Source: Caldifarciminota bacterium
Lineage (GTDB): Bacteria > Hydrothermota > E44-bin80
Direction: 5' to 3'
Assembly (NCBI GenBank): GCA_023127905.1
Contig: JAGMEZ010000520.1
Coordinates: 1-5,479, forward strand
DNA: 5,479 nucleotides
Part shown: positions 1-5,479 of the stretch, one piece after another
Layout of the letters: every line of letters starts with the position of its first letter
Position numbering within the stretch: the first letter of the stretch is position 1
Program-made: the position numbers and the translations under genes
The notes under the pieces: generated by a model
Seen by the model: the letters and a program-made list of their open reading frames with translations, nothing else
The model's database searches: none
Told to the model about the DNA's origin: nothing

Positions 1-324
1 TCAAAAACTATCCTTTCAGTGAATCCTAACCCCTTTTCTCCAAATGGGGACGGGTATCAGGAAAGAACAATTGTTACCTATGAACTTCCATTTAATAAAG
101 CGAAGGTTAATCTATCACTCTATACCAGAACAGGAATAAGAAAATGCTATTTGCTAAAACAGAAAGATTCGGGTAAAAAAGGTCAGGTTATCTGGGATGG
201 AAGGGATAGTGAAGGAAAGCAAATGCCTGTTGGATTGTACATAGTTTATTTAGAAGCAGTTGATAGAGTGAGTAATAAAAGGGTTATTCAAAAAGCGCCT
301 GTTGTGATTGCAGGAAGGAGATAG
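1..324 (+). CDS. C-terminal FlgD/Ig-like domain of a probable exported protein (5' end missing)
   Basis: The frame is open from base 1 and ends at TAG 322-324, so only the last 107 residues of a longer protein are visible. The GTG at 19 is an internal valine rather than a start. The opening motif NPNPFSPNGDG, then a YELP strand, a VNLSLYTRTG strand, and the IWDGRDSEGKQMPVGLYIV segment match the FlgD Ig-like fold often found at the C-terminus of large secreted or surface proteins. In T9SS-like and related exported proteins such a domain commonly acts as a sorting or anchoring tail; here that role is inferred. No enzyme domain or transmembrane segment is visible in this part, and the protein ends in VVIAGRR. 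The last codons overlap the ribosome binding site of tldD, so the two genes are probably cotranscribed. The identity of the full protein cannot be determined. Confidence 0.85.
   Translation, partial: SKTILSVNPNPFSPNGDGYQERTIVTYELPFNKAKVNLSLYTRTGIRKCYLLKQKDSGKKGQVIWDGRDSEGKQMPVGLYIVYLEAVDRVSNKRVIQKAPVVIAGRR
313..320 (+). promoter_or_regulatory. Ribosome binding site of tldD inside the upstream gene
   Basis: GGAAGGAG lies in the final codons of the upstream gene, 5 nt before ATG 326. The upstream stop TAG (322-324) falls between this site and the ATG. The arrangement selects ATG 326 over the in-frame TTG at 308, and it suggests that translation of tldD is coupled to termination of the upstream gene. 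Confidence 0.75.
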
Positions 325-325
325 G

Positions 326-1690
326 ATGAGAGAGAATATTAAAAAGTTAGTAGCAAAAGCAAAAATTCCATTTTTAGAAGTTCACATTGAAGAGCGTCAA
401 GGTGTTGAAATTAGTTATGCAGGCAAGGAACTCGACTCACTTAATCAGTATATTGATATAGGTGGTAATGTTCGGGCATTTTCAAGGGGTGTATGGTCAT
501 TTGCTTCATTTAATGACTTTAACGAACTTGAGTCGCATATAAATTTTGTATCGCAACATGTAAGGATTGGACGAAGAAATAATCGTGGGAAACTTGCTAT
601 AGCTGAACCTTATGTGGATGAGATAACTGTTAAGATGGATGATGACCCCCGAGAAATCCCTATTTATGAAAAGGTAAAGACTGTTAAATCTTATAATTCG
701 ATAATACTGAGATCTAAAAAAATACAGAGCTCAAGGGTAAGATATGCGGATACTTTCCAGAGAAGATTTTATATTAACTCAGAGGGAGCAGATATTGTAG
801 AAGAAAAAATATACTGCGGAATATCTTTTATTGCTATTGCAAAGGATGGGATGAATGTTCAGATGATGAAGAAATCAAAAGGTGGTACAAGAGGTTTTCA
901 TACTGTTTGCGGTCTTGAAGAGGATGCAGAAGGGGTGAAAAAGGACGCGATTGACCTACTTAAGGCTAAAAAGGTTAAAGCAGGAATGTATACTCTTGTT
1001 GCGGATCCGGTTCTTACAGGAGTTTTTGCTCATGAAGCATTCGGGCACTTGAGTGAGGCAGATTTTGTCTACATGAACAATAAAATGCAGAAGATAATGC
1101 AGCTTGGACGACGGTTCGGGAGCAAAGAGCTTTCTATTGTGGATGATGGGACAATTTGCGGTGAACGAGGATCATATAAATATGATGATGAAGGAGTGCA
1201 ATCAAGGTGTAATATTCTTATAAATAAAGGTATTCTTGTAGGAAGACTTCATTCGAGGGAGTCTGCTGAAAAGATGTCTGAGAAACCAACGGGAAATGCA
1301 CGTGCAATCAGTTATCGATATCACCCTATTGTGAGAATGACAAATACCTTTATAAAGAAAGGAAATATGACTTTTAATGAACTTATAGGTGATATTGAAA
1401 ATGGGATTTATGCAGTTGATGCCCTTGGTGGTCAAACGGAATTGGAAATGTTTACGTTCTCATCGGCAAAGGCATATATTATAAAGAATGGTAGAATAGG
1501 ACCTATGGTAAGGGATGTAGTTATTACAGGAAATGTTTTCGAAACGCTTAAAAATATTGACGGAATTGGTAATGATATGGAACTCCATGGTGGGCTTGGA
1601 GGTTGCGGAAAGGATGGTCAGAGCCCTCTCCCTACTGCTCAGGGAGGACCACATATTAGAATCAGAAACGTAGTAATTGGTGGAAAGTAA
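326..1690 (+). CDS. tldD: TldD family zinc metalloprotease, catalytic subunit
   Basis: This 454-residue protein matches TldD (peptidase family U62), close to the usual 450-480 residues. The zinc motif HExxxH is intact as HEAFGH (H236, E237, H241). The C-terminal block GGLGGCGKDGQSPLPTAQGG supplies C427, which corresponds to the third zinc ligand of E. coli TldD. The N-terminal ~220 residues are the variable substrate-groove region. In E. coli, TldD pairs with TldE in the cytoplasm to form a protease that cuts unfolded peptides; it matures microcin B17 and helps degrade the CcdA antitoxin. The substrate here is unknown. All catalytic residues are present, so the enzyme is probably active. ATG 326 was chosen because GGAAGGAG stands 5 nt upstream; the TTG at 308 would add six residues and has no comparable site. 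The gene starts one base after the preceding stop, and tldE follows after 23 bp, so the three genes probably form an operon. Confidence 0.95.
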   Translation: MRENIKKLVAKAKIPFLEVHIEERQGVEISYAGKELDSLNQYIDIGGNVRAFSRGVWSFASFNDFNELESHINFVSQHVRIGRRNNRGKLAIAEPYVDEITVKMDDDPREIPIYEKVKTVKSYNSIILRSKKIQSSRVRYADTFQRRFYINSEGADIVEEKIYCGISFIAIAKDGMNVQMMKKSKGGTRGFHTVCGLEEDAEGVKKDAIDLLKAKKVKAGMYTLVADPVLTGVFAHEAFGHLSEADFVYMNNKMQKIMQLGRRFGSKELSIVDDGTICGERGSYKYDDEGVQSRCNILINKGILVGRLHSRESAEKMSEKPTGNARAISYRYHPIVRMTNTFIKKGNMTFNELIGDIENGIYAVDALGGQTELEMFTFSSAKAYIIKNGRIGPMVRDVVITGNVFETLKNIDGIGNDMELHGGLGGCGKDGQSPLPTAQGGPHIRIRNVVIGGK

Positions 1691-1713
1691 ATCCGTGGAA
1701 AAGCGAGGAAAGA

Positions 1714-3009
1714 ATGAATGAAATTCTTGATAGTGCAAAAAAATTAGTTAATGAAGCGGAAATCTTCTGTATAAAAGGGAAAGAATTTCCTGTCGTTTTC
1801 AAGGCAAATAGATTTTACACTTCTGAGAAAAAGGATTTTGAAGGATTAGGAATCAGGGTAATTAATAAAGGAAAACTCGGTTTTGCGAATACAACGAAAG
1901 TCGAGGCTTGCGGGGCTATCCTTGATTTTGCTAAGAATGCTTCAAAATATGGAGAACTTGCGAAATTTGCTTTTCCAGAAAAAGTAAAAATGAAACCCAT
2001 TAAAACATTCTATAAATGTGTGAAAAAGATAACACAAGATGAAATAAAGGAACGTAGTTATTATTTAATTAAAGAAATTTTAAAGAAGGAAAAAGGCGCT
2101 AAGATCGACATAGAATTTAAAATGGCTGAGTGGAAGATAAGGATTATGAATACGAAGGGTTTAGATGTAACCTACCAAAAAACACAGACATCGATGAATC
2201 TTCTTATTTTTCTTGTTATCGATAGTTCATTTACCTGGATATATAAAATTAAAGTATCTCCTAAAAAGATTTTTATTAATAAAAAAGATTTAAAGGAATT
2301 GTTGAAAAAAGTAGAACTTACAAAGAAGGTAGTTACAGTTAATAGTGGAACGATGAGTGTTATCTTTATGCCTTCAGTTATGCCGATGCATCTGAGAAGT
2401 TTTATGATGGGAGTCAATGGAAAATTAATTCAGAAAGGATCTTCACCAATAAAACATAAGAAGAATAAAAAACTCCTTGATAAACGTGTGACTATATATG
2501 ATAATGCACTATTAAATGGTGGGGTGCGTAGCAGACCTTTTGATAGTGAAGGTGTTGCGTCAAGGCGGATTCCAATATTCAAAAATGGTGTTCTTAAAAA
2601 TTTCCTTTTCGATCTGCAGACAGCTGGTATTCTTGGGAAGAAAAGTACAGGAAGTGCAGTTAGAGGGTTCGATGAAATGCCATATCCTGGGATGTCAAAT
2701 ATTATTGTTTCACCCGGCAAATGGTCTGTTGCTGATATGGTAAAGGATATAAAAGATGGTATTATAGTTCACAACGTTATTGGAGGTGGTCAATCAAACT
2801 TATTAGCAGGTGATTTTTCATGTAATGTATCACTTGGATTTAAGATAAAGGATGGTAGAATTGTAGGGAGAGTGAAGAATACGATGGTTGCCGGTAATGT
2901 TTATGATGCAATGAATAATATTGAAGGGATCGGAAAAAAGATTGATAATATTGGTTCTTTTTATACACCTGCATTCTATTTCAAATCGCTTAATATAGTC
3001 AGTCGTTGA
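1714..3009 (+). CDS. tldE: TldE/PmbA family protein, non-catalytic partner of TldD
   Basis: This 431-residue protein has the TldD/PmbA fold but lacks HExxxH. The equivalent region (about residues 216-240, FMPSVMPMHLRSFMMG) has no zinc ligands, as expected for TldE. Family blocks visible are GLGIRVINKGKLGFANT (44-60), the central RPFDSEGVASRRIPIFKNG segment (274-292), and the C-terminal GDFSCNVSLGFKIKDG followed by NTMVAGNVYDAMNNIEGIG (366-407). In E. coli the TldE subunit forms a heterodimer with TldD and helps close the substrate tunnel. The start ATG 1714 has GAGGAA at 1705-1710, and the 23-bp gap from tldD supports cotranscription and stoichiometric expression. Residues 176-200 are rich in lysine. 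The family assignment is firm; the natural substrate is not known. Confidence 0.93.
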   Translation: MNEILDSAKKLVNEAEIFCIKGKEFPVVFKANRFYTSEKKDFEGLGIRVINKGKLGFANTTKVEACGAILDFAKNASKYGELAKFAFPEKVKMKPIKTFYKCVKKITQDEIKERSYYLIKEILKKEKGAKIDIEFKMAEWKIRIMNTKGLDVTYQKTQTSMNLLIFLVIDSSFTWIYKIKVSPKKIFINKKDLKELLKKVELTKKVVTVNSGTMSVIFMPSVMPMHLRSFMMGVNGKLIQKGSSPIKHKKNKKLLDKRVTIYDNALLNGGVRSRPFDSEGVASRRIPIFKNGVLKNFLFDLQTAGILGKKSTGSAVRGFDEMPYPGMSNIIVSPGKWSVADMVKDIKDGIIVHNVIGGGQSNLLAGDFSCNVSLGFKIKDGRIVGRVKNTMVAGNVYDAMNNIEGIGKKIDNIGSFYTPAFYFKSLNIVSR

Positions 3010-3030
3010 TGAAAAGACAGAGAATAGATA

Positions 3031-3058
3031 AAGTTACAAGTAGCAAGTTAAAAGCAAT
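3031..3058. repeat. Degenerate 7-bp tandem array, four units
   Basis: Consecutive heptamers AAGTTAC, AAGTAGC, AAGTTAA and AAGCAAT all begin with AAG at exact 7-bp steps, starting 22 bp after the tldE stop codon. Heptanucleotide tandem repeats are known from intergenic DNA of other bacteria, for example the cyanobacterial STRR repeats. Whether this one is functional or replication-slippage debris cannot be told from a single copy. Confidence 0.6.
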
Positions 3059-3078
3059 GATATGGAAGAATAATTGTG

Positions 3079-3119
3079 TATTGATAGTGTATTCGTAGTT
3101 ATTGATAGTTATTTGTTGT
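3079..3119. repeat. Degenerate 10-bp tandem array, four units
   Basis: The units are TATTGATAGT (3079-3088), TATTCGTAGT (3090-3099), TATTGATAGT (3100-3109) and TATTTGTTGT (3110-3119), with one extra G at 3089. Units one and three are identical. The period is close to one helical turn, so equivalent bases face nearly the same side of the DNA, which would suit repeated protein contacts; this is inference. Confidence 0.6.
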
Positions 3120-3139
3120 TAGAGGTTAAATTGCAGGTG

Positions 3140-3155
3140 AATTAAATGTTTAATT
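3140..3155. promoter_or_regulatory. 16-bp AT-only-arm palindrome, operator-like
   Basis: AATTAAA (3140-3146) and TTTAATT (3149-3155) are perfect inverted repeats around a central TG. The form resembles an operator half-site pair for a dimeric regulator. Because the arms are pure A/T in AT-rich DNA, chance is a serious alternative. It lies two bases upstream of the hairpin at 3158-3188. Confidence 0.3.
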
Positions 3156-3157
3156 AG

Positions 3158-3188
3158 TCCCGAAAAATATTCTTCGAATATCACGGGA
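3158..3188. other. Imperfect hairpin without a U-run
   Basis: TCCCG (3158-3162) pairs with CGGGA (3184-3188). After an asymmetric internal loop (AAAA against CA), ATATTC (3167-3172) pairs with GAATAT (3176-3181) around a TTC loop. Neither strand has a T-tract directly after the stem, so this is not a standard rho-independent terminator. It may act as a transcript-stabilising stem at the end of tldDE or as part of the SHMT-like gene's leader. Confidence 0.45.
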
Positions 3189-3210
3189 TAAATTTGATTG
3201 GTTGAAAACT

Positions 3211-3255
3211 AACGAACTAAACGATACTAACGATTGAAACGATAGAAACGAGGTT
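3211..3255. repeat. Strict 9-bp-period array, five AACGA units
   Basis: AACGA starts at 3211, 3220, 3229, 3238 and 3247, each exactly 9 bp apart. The sixth base is T in the three middle units, A in the first and G in the last, and the three remaining bases of each unit vary. The array ends 33 bp before the ATG of the SHMT-like gene, so it lies in its promoter or leader. A stop codon (TGA, 3235-3237) in the one frame that would give a three-residue repeat argues against coding origin. Confidence 0.75.
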
Positions 3256-3288
3256 GGTTCAAAATTTCATTCATGAATAGGGGGAAAG

Positions 3289-4683
3289 ATGGAAAATTTA
3301 TTAAATAAAGTAAAGGAGCTTATAAAAAGGGTTGAGGAAAATACTGAATGGAGACAGAGAAACTGTTTTAATCTTATCCCTTCTGAAATGACACCAAGCC
3401 TTTTAGTGAAAATGTGTGAGATATCAGATCCATCAGGAAGATATGCCGAGCATAGAACAATGAAAGGGAAAGAGATTTATTTTTATCAGGGTATAGATTT
3501 TATCAAAGAGGTTGAGGAGAAGGTAAAGGAGGAAATGAAGCAATACTTCGACTGTACACAGATTGAACCAAGGTTAATAAGCGGACAAATGGCAAATGAG
3601 GTTGTATTTAAAGCAATGGTAAAATTCTTAAACAGGGAGAGAAAAGAGGGAGAACTGTTCAAGAGAATGAAACTTGTTATGAATAATCTTTTGACACATG
3701 GTGGGCATTTGAGTTCACAGCCTATGGGTGCGCTCTTTAACTATGTAGAGATTAACCCTGAGACAGGGAAGGACAGGGTTATCAATTTCCCTGTTATGAA
3801 AGATAACCTTTACCGGTCAGATACGGAGAAACTCGGAGAAATACTTACAGATGAGAAACCTGATTTGATTGTATTTGGAAAGAGTATGTTCCTTTATGCA
3901 GAGCCAGTTAATTTTGTTTATAGTATTGTTAAGGATTGGAATCCGAGACCGGTACTAATGTATGATATGGCACATGTTCTTGGACTATATGGTGCTTTCC
4001 AGGAACCTCTCAAGGAGGGTGCTGATATTGTTACGGGAAGTACGCACAAGACGTACTTTGGACCACAGCGAGGGATTATTGCAAGTAATATGGATAAGGG
4101 AACTCCTTTTAGAAAACTCTGGTTGGATATAAAGAGTAGGGCATTTCCTGGTTCAACAAGCAATCATCACCTTGGAACATTGCTTGGTCTTCTTATGGCA
4201 GCATATGAGATGAACAAATTCAAGGATGAATATCAGAATGCAGTGCGGAGTAATGCGAGGGCATTTGCAAAATCCTTATATGATAGGGGTATAGATGTTG
4301 AAGGTGATGAATCTGATGGATTTACTGAAACTCATCAAGTAGTGATACGTGTCAGGAAGTATGGGGATGGACAGGAACTTGCGAGGAGGCTTGAAGATAA
4401 CAATATTATTACAAATTATCAGGCTCTACCGGACGATGAGAGTTTTCTTGATCCAAGTGGAATAAGAATGGGGGTTTCAGAAATGACAAGATTTGGAATG
4501 AAAGAGAAAGATTTTGATACCCTCTCTGATTATATTGCTGATGTGATTATAAAGAACAAGAATGTTAAAGAAGAAGTAGCAAAAAACAGAAAAGAATATC
4601 TTGAGATGAAATACTGTCTGCCAAAGGAAGAAGCAATTCCACTCGCAGAGAAAATATTAACTATAATCCAATCTCTCTGTTAA
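3289..4683 (+). CDS. Divergent serine hydroxymethyltransferase-like PLP enzyme
   Basis: This 464-residue protein is a fold-type I PLP enzyme of the SHMT group. Canonical SHMT converts serine and tetrahydrofolate to glycine and methylene-tetrahydrofolate in the cytoplasm. Visible landmarks are LIPSE (29-33, SHMT LIASE), RYAE (51-54), THGGHL with the ring-stacking histidine (136-141), YDMAH with the pyridine-N aspartate and adjacent histidine (225-229), the Schiff-base lysine K254 in STHKTYFGPQRG, FPGST (286-290) and the carboxylate-binding R393 in SGIRMG. The usual YYGGCEYVD loop is replaced by YFYQGIDFI (64-72), and the C-terminus is longer than in E. coli GlyA (417 residues). These differences leave open another activity, such as an aldolase or an alternative one-carbon carrier. 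ATG 3289 follows AGGGGG (3279-3284), and an in-frame TGA at 3274 rules out a longer protein. The gene stands alone on its strand behind a repeat-rich leader. Confidence 0.88.
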   Translation: MENLLNKVKELIKRVEENTEWRQRNCFNLIPSEMTPSLLVKMCEISDPSGRYAEHRTMKGKEIYFYQGIDFIKEVEEKVKEEMKQYFDCTQIEPRLISGQMANEVVFKAMVKFLNRERKEGELFKRMKLVMNNLLTHGGHLSSQPMGALFNYVEINPETGKDRVINFPVMKDNLYRSDTEKLGEILTDEKPDLIVFGKSMFLYAEPVNFVYSIVKDWNPRPVLMYDMAHVLGLYGAFQEPLKEGADIVTGSTHKTYFGPQRGIIASNMDKGTPFRKLWLDIKSRAFPGSTSNHHLGTLLGLLMAAYEMNKFKDEYQNAVRSNARAFAKSLYDRGIDVEGDESDGFTETHQVVIRVRKYGDGQELARRLEDNNIITNYQALPDDESFLDPSGIRMGVSEMTRFGMKEKDFDTLSDYIADVIIKNKNVKEEVAKNRKEYLEMKYCLPKEEAIPLAEKILTIIQSLC

Positions 4684-4689
4684 TATAAT

Positions 4690-5349
4690 TTATTTATTTT
4701 GCACCTTTTTCCAGTCAGCGAGGAAACGCTCTATTCCAATATCTGTCAAGGGGTGTTTAAACATCTTATCAATGACTGTGAAGGGAATTGTTGAAATATC
4801 AGCACCGATGAGCGCAGCTTCCACGACATGAAGAGGATGTCTTATGCTTGCAACGATTACTTCAGTAGAAAAGTTGTAGTTTTCAAATACTACCATAATG
4901 TCCTCAACGAGATCCATGCCTATATGGGCAATATCATCAAGCCTGCCAATAAAAGGGCTTATAAAGGTTGCTCCAGCTTTAGCAGCAAGGAGTGCCTGAT
5001 TAACAGAGAAAATGAGTGTCATATTAACCATAATGCCTTTATCGACGATTTTCCTCGTTGCCTTTATTCCTTCTTTAGTAATAGGAACCTTTATACATAT
5101 GTTCTTTGCTATTTCACTTAGCTTTTCTGCTTCTTTTACCATACCATCTGATTCAAGACTTACTACCTCAGCAGAGATTGGTCCATTTACCATTTCACAA
5201 ATCTTTTTCAGCACATCGTTGGGTTTCATTCCTGTTCTTTCGACCTCCCTCGACAGGAGTGTGGGGTTTGTCGTCACCCCGTCAAGGAGTCCGAGTTCAC
5301 TTGCCTGTTTTATTTCATCGAGATTTGCTGTATCAATAAAAAACTTCAT
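4690..5349 (-). CDS. tal: Transaldolase, small TalC/FSA-type
   Basis: This 219-residue protein belongs to the short transaldolase / fructose-6-phosphate aldolase family (E. coli FsaA is 220 residues), a TIM-barrel class I aldolase. The family signature is complete: [11 protein letters not shown] (3-13), [10 protein letters not shown] (23-32), IKVPIT with the Schiff-base lysine K87, [18 protein letters not shown] (122-139), ASIRHP (147-152) and HPLTD (179-183). Two positions favour transaldolase over FSA: Phe133 (SPF), where FSA has tyrosine, and Glu61 (AEV), where FSA has glutamine. It would move a dihydroxyacetone unit between sugar phosphates in the non-oxidative pentose phosphate pathway. 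The start at 5349 (MKFF) is preferred to the ATG at 5361 because GGGAGG at 5354-5359 lies between them and would be inside the longer coding frame. The gene converges on the SHMT-like gene with 6 bp between stops, and the next frame upstream ends 19 bp before its start. Confidence 0.93.
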   Translation of the reverse strand: MKFFIDTANLDEIKQASELGLLDGVTTNPTLLSREVERTGMKPNDVLKKICEMVNGPISAEVVSLESDGMVKEAEKLSEIAKNICIKVPITKEGIKATRKIVDKGIMVNMTLIFSVNQALLAAKAGATFISPFIGRLDDIAHIGMDLVEDIMVVFENYNFSTEVIVASIRHPLHVVEAALIGADISTIPFTVIDKMFKHPLTDIGIERFLADWKKVQNK

Positions 5350-5353
5350 AGAA

Positions 5354-5359
5354 CCTCCC
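5354..5359 (-). promoter_or_regulatory. Ribosome binding site that fixes the transaldolase start
   Basis: GGGAGG on the minus strand stands 4 nt before ATG 5349. The alternative ATG at 5361 overlaps the edge of this site and would add only Met-Gly-Gly-Ser, encoded by the site itself, so the shorter start is preferred. Confidence 0.75.
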
Positions 5360-5368
5360 ATTTATTAG

Positions 5369-5479
5369 TTAGGTACTGGGAAAAATATTTTCATATTTTT
5401 CCTTTAACATACCATTTTTAATATTGTTAGCTATTTTTTGCTTGCCTCCCCCAGAAGTTTCCCATCCCCAATATCTACC
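5369..5479 (-). CDS. Possible 3' end of an unidentified gene, frame uncertain
   Basis: Reading the minus strand from the window edge, one frame is open for 36 codons and stops at TAA 5369-5371, just upstream of the transaldolase ribosome binding site, as expected for an operon neighbour. Its last 22 residues (KIANNIKNGML... ending NIFPST) look like an ordinary C-terminus. The first 14 (GRYWGWETSGGGKQ) look unnatural. The neighbouring frame over that same stretch reads VDIGDGKLLGEASKK and stops at TAG 5431-5433 right after six A's. A single-base shift at that run would join the two plausible halves. No family was recognised. Open length alone is weak evidence, because 36 open codons can occur by chance in AT-rich DNA. 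Confidence 0.35.
   Translation of the reverse strand, partial: GRYWGWETSGGGKQKIANNIKNGMLKEKYENIFPST

Larger units (their letters stand above)
3010..3288. other. Non-coding gap with stacked short repeats and inverted repeats
   Basis: The gap between tldE and the SHMT-like gene shows no credible coding region in either direction. Most of its length is structured: 7-bp-period units at 3031-3058, 10-bp-period units at 3079-3119, a palindrome at 3140-3155, an imperfect hairpin at 3158-3188, and 9-bp-period units at 3211-3255. No standard intrinsic terminator (GC-rich stem followed by a T-run) closes the tldDE unit. No known riboswitch class is recognisable by eye in front of the SHMT-like gene. 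A promoter for that gene must presumably lie here, but no convincing -35/-10 pair stands out. Confidence 0.7.

Noticed and set aside
19..21. GTG at 19 as the start of the first gene
   Set aside because: The frame is open to base 1 and the FlgD-like motif begins right at this point, so this is an internal valine of a longer protein.
308..325. TTG start at 308 for TldD, giving 460 residues
   Set aside because: The strong GGAAGGAG site lies downstream of this TTG and is correctly spaced only for ATG 326.
1202..2720. Minus-strand open frames opposite tldD and tldE
   Set aside because: They lie antisense to well-recognised genes, lack good ribosome binding sites and read as low-quality protein.
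3202..3230. TTGAAA (3202-3207) and TACTAA (3225-3230) with 17-bp spacing as a promoter for the SHMT-like gene
   Set aside because: The -10 matches the consensus at only three of six bases, and such pairs are frequent by chance in AT-rich DNA.
3211..3255. CRISPR-like array
   Set aside because: Units are 9 bp with 3-4 bp variable spacers, far shorter than CRISPR repeats and spacers, and no cas gene is present.
3269..3278. ATTCATGAAT 10-bp palindrome just before the SHMT-like ribosome binding site
   Set aside because: It is short and AT-rich with no second copy, so it is not distinguishable from chance.
3010..3288. THF, glycine or SAM riboswitch in front of the SHMT-like gene
   Set aside because: None of the conserved cores of these riboswitches could be recognised; the only clear stem is the imperfect hairpin at 3158-3188.
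4828..5368. Plus-strand open frames opposite the transaldolase
   Set aside because: They are antisense shadows of a gene with complete family motifs, and they show no domain of their own.

Overview
The window is AT-rich, densely packed bacterial DNA with purine-rich ribosome binding sites. It holds the 3' end of a gene for a secreted or surface protein, a tldD-tldE protease pair, a divergent serine hydroxymethyltransferase-like gene, and, on the opposite strand, a small transaldolase with the tail of another reading frame behind it. The taxon cannot be fixed from the sequence. The FlgD/Ig-like C-terminal domain (motif NPNPFSPNGDG) is common in large exported proteins of Gram-negative and candidate-phylum bacteria, so a little-studied lineage of that kind is plausible, but this is inference.

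Layout. Bases 1-324 (+) encode the last ~107 residues of a protein ending in a FlgD-like Ig domain. Its final codons contain the ribosome binding site of tldD (326-1690, +), which carries the intact HEAFGH zinc motif and a late zinc-ligand cysteine. After 23 bp comes tldE/pmbA (1714-3009, +), the catalytically silent partner. The three genes probably form one transcription unit. Bases 3010-3288 are non-coding and unusually structured: a 7-bp-period array, a 10-bp-period array, a 16-bp palindrome, an imperfect hairpin and a strict 9-bp-period array, in that order. An SHMT-fold PLP enzyme follows (3289-4683, +). It converges, with only 6 bp between stop codons, on a TalC-type transaldolase (4690-5349, -). 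Upstream of that gene, 5369-5479 (-) probably holds the 3' end of another gene, but its reading frame looks broken at a run of six A's.

How the genes fit together. TldD and TldE form a heteromeric zinc protease that cleaves peptides. The SHMT-like enzyme (one-carbon or amino-acid chemistry) and the transaldolase (non-oxidative pentose phosphate pathway) are metabolic genes with no clear functional link to it. No defence system, mobile element, CRISPR array or RNA gene was seen. The best candidates for something undescribed are the stacked short-period arrays at 3031-3255 and the altered substrate loop of the SHMT-like enzyme.
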